Shown here piece after piece: positions 43,522 to 51,423 of a DNA stretch of 64,000 nt. Origin of the DNA: CAWBFD01 sp963788115 (GTDB taxonomy: Bacteria > Actinomycetota > Thermoleophilia > Solirubrobacterales > 70-9); assembly GCA_963788115.1 (NCBI GenBank), contig CAWBFD010000004.1, forward strand, positions 1,798,001 to 1,862,000, written 5' to 3'. The notes beneath the pieces are model-generated. The model had not been told where the DNA came from. It saw only the letters and a program-made list of their open reading frames with translations, and made no database searches. Each line of letters starts with the position of its first letter. Within the stretch, counting starts at the first letter, position 1. The position numbers were made by a program, and so were the translations under genes.

Positions 43522-44208
43522 TTAGGTCAGGTAGAAGTAGAGCGCGTAGAGCAGGTCGACGGCCGGGCTCGAGGTGTGCACCGTCACGCCCGGCGGCACC
43601 TGAAGCAGCTGCTCGGAGTAATTGAAGATGATCTTGACCCCGGCCTCGACCAGCCGGTCGGCGACCTCCTGGGCAGCCGAAGCCGGAACGGCCAGCACGC
43701 CGACGACGACGTCGTCGTCTGCGACGACATGCTCGAGCTCCCCGAACGACCGCACTGTCACCCCGCCGTACTCGTTGCCAACCTGCTTGGGGTCGACGTC
43801 GAAGATCGCGACGATCCTGAATCCGTGGTCGCCGAAGATGTCGGAGCTGGCGATCGCCTGGCCCAGATGGCCGGCGCCGAACAGCGCGATGTTGTGCTGG
43901 CCGGAGGTGCGCAGGATCTTGCGGATCTCACGCACCAGCGACTCGACCTGGTAGCCGACGCCGCGCTTTCCGAACTTGCCGAAGCCCGAGAGGTCGCGGC
44001 GGATCTGGGTCGAGTTGATGTGCGTGTACTCGGCCAGCTCCTGCGACGAGATCGTCTCCTTGCCCATCTTCCGGGCCTGGATCAGCACCTGTAGGTATCG
44101 CGAGAGGCGCGCGGCGACGCCCAGCGACAGCCGTTCACCGTCGCCGAACACGGCCTCGTCCGAAGCCTCCCGCGTGGCCGCCCCGCCCGTCGAACTCTCG
44201 AGGCTCAT
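43522..44208 (-). CDS. rex: Redox-sensing transcriptional repressor Rex
   Basis: A 228-residue repressor. The winged-helix DNA-binding domain (about 32-85) includes SRYLQVLIQARKMGKETISS and INSTQIRRDLSGFGKFGKRG, characteristic of Rex. The Rossmann domain starts IALFGAGHLGQAIASS and senses the NADH/NAD+ ratio; the C-terminal domain-swapped helix is present (AVDLLYALYFYLT). Rex typically controls respiratory and fermentative genes. Its ATG overlaps the glutaredoxin stop (ATGA), so the two are translationally coupled. I did not find a clear Rex operator in the upstream region. Confidence 0.96.
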   Translation of the reverse strand: MSLESSTGGAATREASDEAVFGDGERLSLGVAARLSRYLQVLIQARKMGKETISSQELAEYTHINSTQIRRDLSGFGKFGKRGVGYQVESLVREIRKILRTSGQHNIALFGAGHLGQAIASSDIFGDHGFRIVAIFDVDPKQVGNEYGGVTVRSFGELEHVVADDDVVVGVLAVPASAAQEVADRLVEAGVKIIFNYSEQLLQVPPGVTVHTSSPAVDLLYALYFYLT

Positions 44209-44474
44209 GCGGGCAGGTTATCCAGCTTCCCCCGCAGCCGTGGCGAATCGAAGACGAGCTCCGACACGATCTCGCCGTCCACCTCGACGACCGGAATCCG
44301 CTCCAGGTAGGTGCGCAGGAGCCGCTCGTCCGTCTCGATGTCCACCTCGCGCAGGTCGAACGCCGCCAGCGCCCGGCGTATGGCCAGGATCTCCGCGCGG
44401 GCCTCGTCGCAGAGATGACAGCCGGGGCGGCTGTAGAGCGTGACCACTGGAACCGTCGGCCGCGGGGCGCTCAC
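44205..44474 (-). CDS. Glutaredoxin-like (DUF836) thiol protein
   Basis: An 89-residue glutaredoxin-fold protein: VVTLYSRPGCHLCDEARAEI has the C-H-L-C active site, and RIPVVEVDGEIVSELVF carries the cis-Pro. It is probably a small thiol oxidoreductase of the DUF836 type. It is translated from a GTG that overlaps the TGA of a 20-codon leader frame, and its own stop overlaps rex. Coupling to Rex suggests redox feedback. Confidence 0.87.
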   Translation of the reverse strand: MSAPRPTVPVVTLYSRPGCHLCDEARAEILAIRRALAAFDLREVDIETDERLLRTYLERIPVVEVDGEIVSELVFDSPRLRGKLDNLPA

Positions 44475-44533
44475 GCGCGTGGCGCCGGCCCGTAGCTCAG
44501 CGCCGGTTCCCCTGGAAACCCGACTTCACCCAT
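44471..44533 (-). CDS. 20-codon leader ORF overlapping the glutaredoxin start
   Basis: A tiny frame with a strong ribosome site (GGGAGG 6 nt before the ATG at 44533) encoding MGEVGFPGEPALSYGPAPRA. Its TGA overlaps the glutaredoxin GTG (GTGA), while the glutaredoxin gene itself has no good ribosome site. This looks like a translational-coupling leader for the operon. An upstream TACACT hexamer about 35 nt before the ATG is the likely -10 box. Codon content is too short to prove it is translated. Confidence 0.45.
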   Translation of the reverse strand: MGEVGFPGEPALSYGPAPRA

Positions 44534-44576
44534 GTTCGCCTCCCGGCTCATCGAGGACGAACCGAGTGTAAGAGCC

Positions 44577-45560
44577 CTAGGCTCGCACGTCCCAGCCCAG
44601 GTAGTCCGGGTACGCGGTCGGCTCGAGGAAGCGGGCGGCCGAGGCGATCATCGCCGCGTTGTCGGTGCAGAGCTCGCTGGGGACCAGCTTCAGCCGCAGG
44701 CCGCGCTCCTCGCAGAGCTCGCCCGCGCGCCGGCGAAGCAGGCCGTTCGCAGCCACCCCGCCGCCGAGCGCGACCGCCTCCCACTCCCCCCCGTCGAGCG
44801 CCCGCGCCAGCCTGGCCGCGAGCTGCGCGACCACCGCGGCCTGGTAGCTCGCGGCGAGGTCGGATCGCCGTCGCTCGGCCTCCTCCGGCCCGAGCTCGCG
44901 AACCGTGTAGAGCAGCGCCGTCTTCACTCCGCTGAAGCTGAACTCGAGCCCGCCGTCGCGGCTCATGCCGACCGGAAGCTCGAACGCGTCGGGGTCGCCG
45001 TCGGCCGCGAGCCGCTCGATCGCCGGCCCGCCGGGATAGCCGAGCCCGAGCATCCGGGCGCCCTTGTCGAGGGCCTCGCCGGCGGCATCGTCGAGCGTCT
45101 GGCCGAGCGTCTCGAATTCCCCGTGGGAGCGCACCCCGGCGAGCAGGGTGTGCCCGCCACTCGCGATCAGGCACAGGAAGGGCGGCTCGAGCGGGTCCGG
45201 CTCGAGGAAGTTGGCCGCGACGTGGCCGTGGAGATGGTCGACGCCGACCATCGGCGTGCCCCGCGACGCGGCCAGCCCCTTGGCCGTGCTCATGCCGACC
45301 AGCAGCGCGCCGATCAGGCCGGGACCTCGGGTGACCGCGACGGTGTCCATCGCATCGAGGTCGGCCCCCGCCTGCGCCAGCGCGGCGTCCACGACCGGAT
45401 TGACGAGCTCGAGGTGGTGCCGCGAGGCGACCTCCGGAACGACCCCACCGTAGCGCTCGTGCGCGGCGGCCTGGGACGAGATCACGTTGGCCAGGATGCG
45501 GCCGCCGTCGACGACGGCCGCGCAGGTGTCGTCACAGGACGTCTCGACCGCGAGGATCAA
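44577..45560 (-). CDS. tsaD: tRNA t6A threonylcarbamoyltransferase
   Basis: A 327-residue member of the Kae1/TsaD family that transfers threonylcarbamoyl to A37 of ANN-decoding tRNAs. The metal-binding motif is HLHGHVAANFLE, and ILAVETSCDDT, GLIGALLVG, IASGGHTLL and GGVAANGLLR are in place. I place the start at the TTG at 45560, which overlaps the rimI TGA (TTGA) and gives the canonical M-I-L-A-V-E-T-S-C opening; an ATG at 45587 would add nine unusual residues. Last gene of the fmdB-udg-tsaE-tsaB-rimI-tsaD operon. Confidence 0.95.
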   Translation of the reverse strand: MILAVETSCDDTCAAVVDGGRILANVISSQAAAHERYGGVVPEVASRHHLELVNPVVDAALAQAGADLDAMDTVAVTRGPGLIGALLVGMSTAKGLAASRGTPMVGVDHLHGHVAANFLEPDPLEPPFLCLIASGGHTLLAGVRSHGEFETLGQTLDDAAGEALDKGARMLGLGYPGGPAIERLAADGDPDAFELPVGMSRDGGLEFSFSGVKTALLYTVRELGPEEAERRRSDLAASYQAAVVAQLAARLARALDGGEWEAVALGGGVAANGLLRRRAGELCEERGLRLKLVPSELCTDNAAMIASAARFLEPTAYPDYLGWDVRA

Positions 45561-46057
45561 GCGCCGACCGGCGCCGGCTCGAGCCACATGATCAGGGCGT
45601 CCTCGCCGGTGTCGTGGTAGTAGCGGCGGCGGTGGCCGGCTGGGCGGAAGCCGAAGCGCTCATACATGGCGATCGCCCCGCGGTTCGACGTGCGGACCTC
45701 GAGCGTGTAGCGCGCGTCCGTCCCCGCGGACTCGAACAGGCGCTCGATCATGCGGCTGGCGACGCGTCGGCGGCGGTGCTCGGGGGCGACCGCGACGTTC
45801 ATCAGGTGCCACACATCCGCATAGCGCGAGCAGACGAGGTACCCCACGAGGCCGTCCTCGGTCGTCGCCGCGAGGCAGATCCCCGAGGGCTTCGACAGCT
45901 CGAGGACGAACATGGCAAGCGACCACGGGGTCTGGAACGCGCGGCGCTCGATCGCGAGGACCGTGGGAAGGTCGCTGTAGGTGAGGCGGCGGATCTCCAC
46001 CTCGCCCACGCCGACGCCCGGGGACTCAATCGCCGTCTGTGGCCCGCTGTCGCTCAC
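45557..46057 (-). CDS. rimI: Ribosomal protein alanine N-acetyltransferase-like GNAT enzyme
   Basis: A 166-residue GNAT acetyltransferase. The acetyl-CoA segment is VAPEHRRRRVASRMIERLF near residue 100, and the C-terminal TLEVRTSNRGAIAMYERFGF is typical of RimI. RimI acetylates the N-terminus of ribosomal protein S18; many actinobacterial RimI proteins have broader targets. It sits between tsaB and tsaD as usual. The GTG start overlaps the tsaB coding end by 32 bp; a shorter start near the GNAT core is possible because the first 18 residues look non-conserved. Confidence 0.9.
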   Translation of the reverse strand: MSDSGPQTAIESPGVGVGEVEIRRLTYSDLPTVLAIERRAFQTPWSLAMFVLELSKPSGICLAATTEDGLVGYLVCSRYADVWHLMNVAVAPEHRRRRVASRMIERLFESAGTDARYTLEVRTSNRGAIAMYERFGFRPAGHRRRYYHDTGEDALIMWLEPAPVGA

Positions 46058-46745
46058 GCCAAAGTTCCGCGTCGGGTGGTCTCAGGTAGATCGGCTCCAC
46101 GGCCCCGAGTCGCGTCGCGCCCGTGGTTTCGGCGAGCGCGCACACGTGCCGCGCCCACAGACGGTGCGCCTCATCCCCGTCAGGGGGGACCTCCGCGCCG
46201 GCGGCCTCAAACGTTTGGCGAAATCGTATCGAGCCGTCCCCCACGGCAATCGGCGCCGCGGGCAGGTCGCCGATACCGGCGGCCGCCTCCTCCGGGCCGG
46301 CGACGAACGGCGGCCGAAGCTCCCGGCCGCCGGCGTCGTAGAGGGCCCCGAACACCTGGCTTCGGCGAGCGTCGATCAGGGCGAGCCGTGGGCGATGCGA
46401 CTCGCGTTCGCCGACCCCCAGCGCCAAGGCGCGAAGGCTCACGACCGGGGCGAGCGGCTTCATCAGTCCCTGGGCGAGGGCCCGCGCGGTCGCCACCCCG
46501 ATCCGCAGCCCGGTGAACGAGCCGGGCCCGACGCCGACGCCGATCCTCTCAACCCGCTCCCAGCCTCCGGCGCGCTCGACCGCACGGCCGACCGCGGGCA
46601 TCAGTGCCGTCGCCGCGCGGGGCCGACCGCCCGGCTCCGGGGCGATCGACTCCTCGGAGATCACCACCCCGTCCTCCGCCGCGGCCACGGTCACATCGGG
46701 CGTCGCGGTGTCGAGGGCGAGCACGCAGGAGGCGGACCTAGCCAT
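46026..46745 (-). CDS. tsaB: tRNA t6A biosynthesis protein TsaB
   Basis: A 239-residue ASKHA-fold protein, partner of TsaD. CVLALDTATPDVTVA is the conserved start and GPGSFTGLRIGVATARAL is the family signature. The C-terminal EPIYLRPPDAELW is also typical. The ATG at 46745 is chosen because the conserved region begins within five residues and it overlaps the tsaE stop (46738-46740) by a few bases. A start 36 bp further upstream is possible but adds an Arg-rich segment. Confidence 0.95.
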   Translation of the reverse strand: MARSASCVLALDTATPDVTVAAAEDGVVISEESIAPEPGGRPRAATALMPAVGRAVERAGGWERVERIGVGVGPGSFTGLRIGVATARALAQGLMKPLAPVVSLRALALGVGERESHRPRLALIDARRSQVFGALYDAGGRELRPPFVAGPEEAAAGIGDLPAAPIAVGDGSIRFRQTFEAAGAEVPPDGDEAHRLWARHVCALAETTGATRLGAVEPIYLRPPDAELWRERQRATDGD

Positions 46746-47253
46746 CGTCGGCGCCCTGGGCCACCTCGATCTCGCGGTCATCCGCGCCCGCGTGTCGCAT
46801 TTCCACGGTCAGCGTCACGTGGACGCCGTCCGGGGCGAGGCCGGCCAGTAGAGGCTGACCCGGAGCAGAGGGGCGAAGCGCCGATTGCGACGGGTGAGGC
46901 TGGTGCCGTGTCAGTGGTTCCTCGACCGCCACCGGCCACTCGATCAACCCGACCGAGTCCGGGGTCAGGTAGTCGTCGAGCAGGCCGGGCTCCTCCACGC
47001 CGAGGTCGCCCAGCCGGTAGAGGTCCAGGTGGGACACCTGGACGCGCCCGTGGTAGCGGTGGCCGATCGTGAACGTCGGCGAGGTGACCGCCTCCGCAAC
47101 CCCGAGCGCACGGCAGACGCCTCGGATCAGGGTGGTCTTGCCGGAACCGAGCTCGCCGCGCACGAGCACCACGTCCCCCGGGCCCAGCCGGCTCGCCAGC
47201 CGCGCCCCCAGAGCCTCTGTCTCCTCCGGCCCCGACGTGCGGCTAGTGCTCAA
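46738..47253 (-). CDS. tsaE: tRNA t6A ATPase TsaE carrying an in-frame 20-residue repeat insertion
   Basis: A 171-residue P-loop ATPase of the t6A complex. Walker A is GELGSGKTTLIRG, and PTFTIGHRYHG and HLDLYRLGD match the family. The TTG start overlaps the udg stop (TTGA). After VGLIEWPVAVEEP, where homologues go directly to the C-terminal strands, there is a 20-residue insertion (LTRHQPHPSQSALRPSAPGQ) encoded exactly by the 60-bp repeat at 46855-46914. The insertion keeps the frame and precedes PLLAGLAPDGVHVTLTV. Confidence 0.93.
   Translation of the reverse strand: MSTSRTSGPEETEALGARLASRLGPGDVVLVRGELGSGKTTLIRGVCRALGVAEAVTSPTFTIGHRYHGRVQVSHLDLYRLGDLGVEEPGLLDDYLTPDSVGLIEWPVAVEEPLTRHQPHPSQSALRPSAPGQPLLAGLAPDGVHVTLTVEMRHAGADDREIEVAQGADDG
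46855..46914. repeat. Copy A of a 60-bp dispersed repeat inside tsaE
   Basis: 60 bp matching 54441-54500 at 52 of 60 positions. Core features are GCAGAGGGGCGA, CGATTGCGACGGG and GAGGCTGGTG. It contains two imperfect copies of GGGCGAGGC and a small GC hairpin. Read on the opposite strand to tsaE, it encodes E-Q-R-G-E-A-P-I-A-T-G-E-A-G-A-V-S; in tsaE it adds 20 codons in frame. Confidence 0.8.
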
Positions 47254-47912
47254 GCGAACAGTCCGAGCTGGTCCGCCGGATCGACCGGCGGTCCCACCGC
47301 CGGCTCCGCGACGGGCTCCGGTGGGCGCTGCTCGATCAGCCCGGGGAGCTTGGCGAAATCCTGGCGAAGGGTCTCCACCAGCGACGGCGTTCTCAGGGCC
47401 GCGGCGGGATGAAGCAGCGGCATCACGAACACCGAGACGCCGGCGATCTCGTGGACCTGAGGCGTCCCGCGCACCCGGGTTATTCCGGCTCGGTTCCCGG
47501 TCAGGAGCTTGGTCGCGAAGTTGCCGAGCGTGGCCACGACCCGCGGCCTGATCAGCTCGAGCTTTCGGTAAAGGTACGGTTGGCAGGTCTCGATCTCGAC
47601 CGGCTGCGGGTCGCGGTTGCCGGGAGGGCGGCACAGCAGGACGTTGGTGATGAACACGTCCTCCCGCCGCATCCCGATGCCCTCGAGCAGCTCGGTCAGC
47701 AGCCCTCCGGCACGGCCGACGAACGGCAGTCCCTGGCGATCCTCCTCGGAGCCCGGCGCCTCGCCGACGAACATCAGGTCCGCGTCCGCATTGCCGGCCC
47801 CGAAGACGACGTTGGTGCGCGTCTCGGCGAGCGGGCACAGGGTGCAGACCGATGCCTCGCGATAGACCTCGACCAGGCGCTCGCGACGCTCCGCGACGGT
47901 GGCCTCAGCCAT
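47250..47912 (-). CDS. Type-4 uracil-DNA glycosylase with C-terminal clamp-binding motif
   Basis: A 220-residue Fe-S uracil-DNA glycosylase (family 4/5). Two Cys near the start (ASVCTLCPLAETRTN) and two later (LLCRPPGNRDP and IETCQPYL) supply the cluster; GEAPGSEEDRQGLPFVGRAG is the catalytic motif and LLHPAAALR the second one. It removes uracil from deaminated DNA. After a Pro-rich linker (residues 195-212) the protein ends DQLGLFA, matching the Q-L-x-L-F beta-clamp binding motif. The gene overlaps fmdB by 8 bp and tsaE by 4 bp. Confidence 0.93.
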   Translation of the reverse strand: MAEATVAERRERLVEVYREASVCTLCPLAETRTNVVFGAGNADADLMFVGEAPGSEEDRQGLPFVGRAGGLLTELLEGIGMRREDVFITNVLLCRPPGNRDPQPVEIETCQPYLYRKLELIRPRVVATLGNFATKLLTGNRAGITRVRGTPQVHEIAGVSVFVMPLLHPAAALRTPSLVETLRQDFAKLPGLIEQRPPEPVAEPAVGPPVDPADQLGLFA

Positions 47913-48177
47913 CGCCCCCTCCCGGTCCCTGCCGCGCCCGCTGTCGCCGCCGTTTCCAATCCTCCTTCGTCCGTGCGCGAAGCTGCGCGTTGCGAGCTTC
48001 CTGCTTGTGCGCCCCGCCCGGCGTCCTCACCAGCCGGAACGGCGTCGCCTGCGCCGAGAGCACCCGACGCGTGCGCTCGACGCCGCAGTTTGGGCAGGTG
48101 AGCGACTCGGTGCCCGCCGACACCAGCCCCTCGAAGCGCTCACCGCATGCCTCGCACAGGAACTCGTAGATGGGCAC
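47905..48177 (-). CDS. FmdB-family zinc ribbon protein
   Basis: A 90-residue regulatory-type zinc ribbon. MPIYEFLCEACGERFEGLV and TCPNCGVERTRRVL show the FmdB pattern: C-x-x-C, then C-x-x-C. The C-terminal half is basic. FmdB proteins are named for a role in formamidase expression, but most are uncharacterised. The GTG start at 48177 has TACGAT 6 nt upstream. It is the first gene of the udg-tsaE-tsaB-rimI-tsaD transcription unit. Confidence 0.85.
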   Translation of the reverse strand: MPIYEFLCEACGERFEGLVSAGTESLTCPNCGVERTRRVLSAQATPFRLVRTPGGAHKQEARNAQLRARTKEDWKRRRQRARQGPGGGDG

Positions 48178-48226
48178 TTTGCCATCGTAGCCCGGCCGGC
48201 CGATGTCCAGGTACGCTTCGCGGGCG
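48178..48226. promoter_or_regulatory. Divergent promoter pair (fmdB operon / secreted protein)
   Basis: Within 49 bp, TACGAT (48184-48189 reversed) lies 6 nt before the fmdB GTG and TACGCT (48212-48217) lies 9 nt before the ATG of the plus-strand gene. Both match the leaderless pattern of this window. Confidence 0.5.
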
Positions 48227-48634
48227 ATGTGGAAGCGGCTCGCGATCCTCGTCCTGCTGAGCGCGCTCGCGCTGGCGCCCGCGGGCGGCGCAGCCGCCGA
48301 TCACATCAACCTGACCGGGGTGGAGGGGCAGGTTCTCGACGCCACCTGCTACGGCCCCTGCATCATCGACCGGAAGCCCCCGCCGTACACCGGCGAGGCG
48401 AACGTGATCGTTCGGGATCTGCGCTCGGGCAAGGTGCTCGCCCGGGTTCCGGTGGTCAAGTCCCTATTCAGGGCGCACGTGCCGCCGGGCGCGTACCGCG
48501 TGCGGGTCAGGCCGAAGGTGGCCGACGTGGTCGGCTGGTTCTCGTGCTGGGAGGGCAGCTCGCGCCGGGTCAAGGTTCCGAGCGACGGTTTCGCCAAGGT
48601 GCGCCTGACCGTCATCAACGTCTGCATCGTGTAG
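48227..48634 (+). CDS. Secreted small beta-rich protein
   Basis: A 135-residue exported protein with a signal peptide (RLAILVLLSALALAPAGGAAA). The mature part contains four Cys (ATCYGPCIIDR, FSCWEG and NVCIV) and a C-terminal strand pattern (GAYRVRVRPKVADVV) like a prealbumin or Ig-type fold. No known function. The ATG at 48227 is chosen over one at 48203 because TACGCT precedes it by 9 nt and the first eight codons would not add to the signal peptide. Confidence 0.72.
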   Translation: MWKRLAILVLLSALALAPAGGAAADHINLTGVEGQVLDATCYGPCIIDRKPPPYTGEANVIVRDLRSGKVLARVPVVKSLFRAHVPPGAYRVRVRPKVADVVGWFSCWEGSSRRVKVPSDGFAKVRLTVINVCIV

Positions 48635-48702
48635 GTCGGCCTCGACGCACTGGCGCGTGGCCTCCCCCTCGGCCCAACCTGAGGCTGCCCAGGGGACGCT
48701 CC

Positions 48703-48708
48703 TATAAT
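48703..48708 (+). promoter_or_regulatory. Consensus -10 box (TATAAT) of the DUF2520-panCB operon
   Basis: A perfect TATAAT lies about 90 bp before the likely GTG start at 48800, so this operon has a leader of roughly 85 nt, unlike most genes here. No known riboswitch fold was recognised in the leader. Confidence 0.55.
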
Positions 48709-48799
48709 TCGCGACCGGCCGCGACCCCGACGGGGCGTGGACCGCCGGCTCGGCCGGCACCACAAAGCGACTGACAGAAAGGCCGTCTGGTATCCGATC

Positions 48800-49619
48800 G
48801 TGGAACTGGAACGGAAGGCAGGCACAGCACTCGGCACGCGGGCCGATCGGACCGATTCGCACGGGCTTGCGATCGTCGGGGCCGGACGTGTGGGCCGCTC
48901 ACTTGCCCGCGCAGCAGAGCAAGCTGGAGTCCCGACGCGGCTGGCCGGGCGCGAGGACGCGCTCGAGGCCTGCCGCGCCTCGGAGGTCACGCTGCTGTGC
49001 GTGCCGGATTCGGCGATCGCCTCCGCATGCGAGGCGATCGCCGACGCCATCCCGCCGCTGCGGCTGGTCGGCCATACCAGCGGCGCCAGCGACCTGGACG
49101 TCCTCGCGGCGGCTCGGGCGCGGGGCGCGGAGGCGTTCTCGCTTCACCCGCTCCAGACAATCCCCGACGGCGACACCGAAGTGGCCGGGGCCGCCGTGCG
49201 CCGTCACCGGAACGAGCGCTGAGGCATCGGAGTTCGCGGCCAGGCTCGCCGAGCGGCTCGGCATGCGGCCGTTCGCGGTGCCCGAGGAGCATCGGGCCGC
49301 CTACCACGCGGCGGCGGTGATCTCGTCGAACTTCCTGATCGTGTTGAAGGAGTCCGCTGCCGGACTCCTCGAGCGGGCCGGGATCGACGACCCCCGGGAG
49401 CTGCTCGCACCGCTCGTGCTGCAGACGGCCGCCAACTGGGCCGAGCGCGGGCCGCAGGCGCTCACCGGCCCGATCGCACGCGGCGACGCGGCGACCGTGG
49501 AACGCCATCTCGAGGCGCTGCGGACGGCGGCGCCGGAGCTCGTGCCGGTCTACGAGGCGCTCGCGGAGCTCACCCGCGCGCTCGCGGACGAGTTGCGCGA
49601 AGAGGAGGTGGCCGCGTGA
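48800..49619 (+). pseudogene. DUF2520 Rossmann-like reductase, frameshifted
   Basis: Two frames encode one ketopantoate-reductase-like protein of about 270 residues. The first (48800 to about 49186) has the NAD(P)-binding start LAIVGAGRVGRSLARAAEQ and VGHTSGASDLDVL. The second (about 49191 to 49619) continues PPCAVTGTSAEASEFAARL through the helical DUF2520 domain (HAAAVISSNFLIVLKESA). Deleting one G of the GGGG at 49187-49190 joins them as V-A-G-P-P-C-A-V. Genes of this family commonly precede panC-panB. The start is uncertain: GTG 48800 is preferred, GTG 48737 possible. The last codons overlap panC (GTGA). Confidence 0.8.
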
Positions 49620-50494
49620 AGATCGTCCGCACCAAGGCCGAGTTGAGCCAGGTGCTCGAGCCGGCCCGGGCCGAGGGGCGCACTCTCGGCCTGGTTCCAA
49701 CCATGGGCTTCCTGCACGAGGGCCATCTGTCGCTGTTGCGGGGCGCTCGCGAGCGGAGCGACATGGTCGTCATGAGCCTGTTCGTGAACCCGACGCAGTT
49801 CGGCCCGAGCGAGGACCTCGACGACTACCCGCGCGACGAGGACCGCGACGTGCGACTGGCCGATGCCGAGGGTGTGGATCTGATCTACGCGCCGCGGGCG
49901 GAGGACGTGTATCCCGCCGGCTTCGCGACGACCGTCGAGGTCGGGGGCGATCTGACCCAGGTGCTCTGCGGCCATCCCGGGCGCCGTGGCCCCGGCCACT
50001 TCCGGGGCGTGACCACGGTGATCGCGAAGCTCTTGAACTCGGTCCGGCCCGATTTCGCCTTCTTCGGCCAGAAGGACGCCCAGCAGGCGGTGGTGATCCG
50101 GCGGATGACCCGTGACCTCGACTTCGCGACCGAGATCGTGGTGATGCCGACGGTGCGCGAGCCCGACGGGCTCGCGATGAGCTCCCGCAACGCGTACCTG
50201 TCGCCGGAGGAACGCGAGCGCGCGCTGGCGCTGAGCCGTGGCCTGCACGCGGTCGAGGCGGCGGTGGCACGCGGGGAGCGCTCGACCGAGTCCGCGCTCG
50301 GCGCGGCTCGCGCCGAGCTCGAGTCGGCTGGGATCGAGCCGGAGTACCTCGAGGCGCGCGACGCAGACGACCTGACTCCGACCGAAAGCTTCGACGGACG
50401 GCCGGTGCTGGTAGCAGTCGCGGCGCGGGTCGGCAGGGCCCGGCTGATCGACAACGTGGTAATCGAAACCGATCCGGAGGTGGCTTCGGCATGA
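49616..50494 (+). CDS. panC: Pantothenate synthetase
   Basis: A 292-residue enzyme that joins pantoate and beta-alanine with ATP. The HIGH-like motif is PTMGFLHEGHLSLL, and FVNPTQFGPSEDLDDYPR, FFGQKDAQQAVVIRRM and GLAMSSRN (KMSKS-like) are present. Length is normal. The GTG start overlaps the previous gene's stop (GTGA), and its TGA overlaps the panB ATG (ATGA), so the three genes are translated in series. Confidence 0.96.
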   Translation: MKIVRTKAELSQVLEPARAEGRTLGLVPTMGFLHEGHLSLLRGARERSDMVVMSLFVNPTQFGPSEDLDDYPRDEDRDVRLADAEGVDLIYAPRAEDVYPAGFATTVEVGGDLTQVLCGHPGRRGPGHFRGVTTVIAKLLNSVRPDFAFFGQKDAQQAVVIRRMTRDLDFATEIVVMPTVREPDGLAMSSRNAYLSPEERERALALSRGLHAVEAAVARGERSTESALGAARAELESAGIEPEYLEARDADDLTPTESFDGRPVLVAVAARVGRARLIDNVVIETDPEVASA

Positions 50495-51423
50495 GCAGCG
50501 CTCCCAGAGAGACCCAGTCGGCGGCGGGCAACCCCTCGCCGATGACCCTCCCACGCCTGGCCCATATGAAGCGGGCGGGCGAACCGATCGTGATGGTCAC
50601 GGCCTACGACCATCCGTCCGCCGAGGTCGCGGAGGAGGCTGGCGTCGACATCGTCCTCGTCGGCGACTCGGCGGCGAACAACGTGCTCGGCTACGACACG
50701 ACGGTGCCGGTGGGGATGGACGAGATGCTGATGTTGGCCGCGGCGGTGCGCCGTGGGCTTCGGACGCCGCTGCTGATCGGCGACATGCCGTTCGGCTCGT
50801 ACGAGCGCTCGAACGAGCACGCGGTGGCGAACGCCCAGCGGTTCGTCAAGGAGGCGGGCTGCGACGCGGTCAAGCTCGAGCGCGGCGGCGCCTCGGTCGA
50901 CCGGGCCAGGGCGATCATCCGCTCGGGGATCCCGGTGATGGGCCACGTCGGGCTCACACCGCAGACGGCGACGGCGCTCGGCGGTTACAGGGCGCAGGGG
51001 CGCACCGCCACCCGCGCGGCTGAGATCGCCGAGGAGGCGCTCGCGCTGGAGGCCGCCGGATGCTTCGCGATCGTGTTCGAGGCAGTCCCGGCGGCGGTGA
51101 CCGAGGCGCTGATGCCGAAGCTGGAGGTGCCCGTGATCGGAATCGGCGCCGGGCCCGGAACCGACGGGCAGGTGCTCGTGTTCCACGATCTGCTCGGCAT
51201 CCACACCGGCGCGGTGCCACGGTTCGTCAAGCGCTACGCCGAGACGCACGCTGCGATGGTCGACGGGGTGCGCGCCTATGCCGACGACGTTCGCGCCCGG
51301 CGGTTTCCGGAGCCCGAGCACGTGTACAGCGTCGATCCGCCGGAGCTGGCGCGGTTCCGGGCCTACCTCGAGCAGGAGAGCCTCGCGTCGGCGGACTGGG
51401 ACTGGAGCGCGACCGAGATCTAG
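50491..51423 (+). CDS. panB: 3-methyl-2-oxobutanoate hydroxymethyltransferase
   Basis: A 310-residue TIM-barrel enzyme that adds a hydroxymethyl group from methylene-tetrahydrofolate to alpha-ketoisovalerate, the first step to pantothenate. Metal-binding LVGDSAANNVLGYDTTVPV, KLERGGASVDRA, GHVGLTPQ and IGIGAGPGTDGQVLVFHD are all intact. Last gene of the DUF2520-panC-panB operon; its stop codon sits at the edge of a perfect 28-bp palindrome that probably ends the transcript. Confidence 0.96.
   Translation: MSSAPRETQSAAGNPSPMTLPRLAHMKRAGEPIVMVTAYDHPSAEVAEEAGVDIVLVGDSAANNVLGYDTTVPVGMDEMLMLAAAVRRGLRTPLLIGDMPFGSYERSNEHAVANAQRFVKEAGCDAVKLERGGASVDRARAIIRSGIPVMGHVGLTPQTATALGGYRAQGRTATRAAEIAEEALALEAAGCFAIVFEAVPAAVTEALMPKLEVPVIGIGAGPGTDGQVLVFHDLLGIHTGAVPRFVKRYAETHAAMVDGVRAYADDVRARRFPEPEHVYSVDPPELARFRAYLEQESLASADWDWSATEI

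Noticed and set aside
43522..44570. Rex operator upstream of glutaredoxin-rex
   Set aside because: No T-T-G-T-G-N8-C-A-C-A-A type palindrome was found in the interval before the operon.
48709..48799. Riboswitch in the leader of the DUF2520-panCB operon
   Set aside because: The leader is real-looking (TATAAT upstream) but shows no recognised aptamer motif or terminator.
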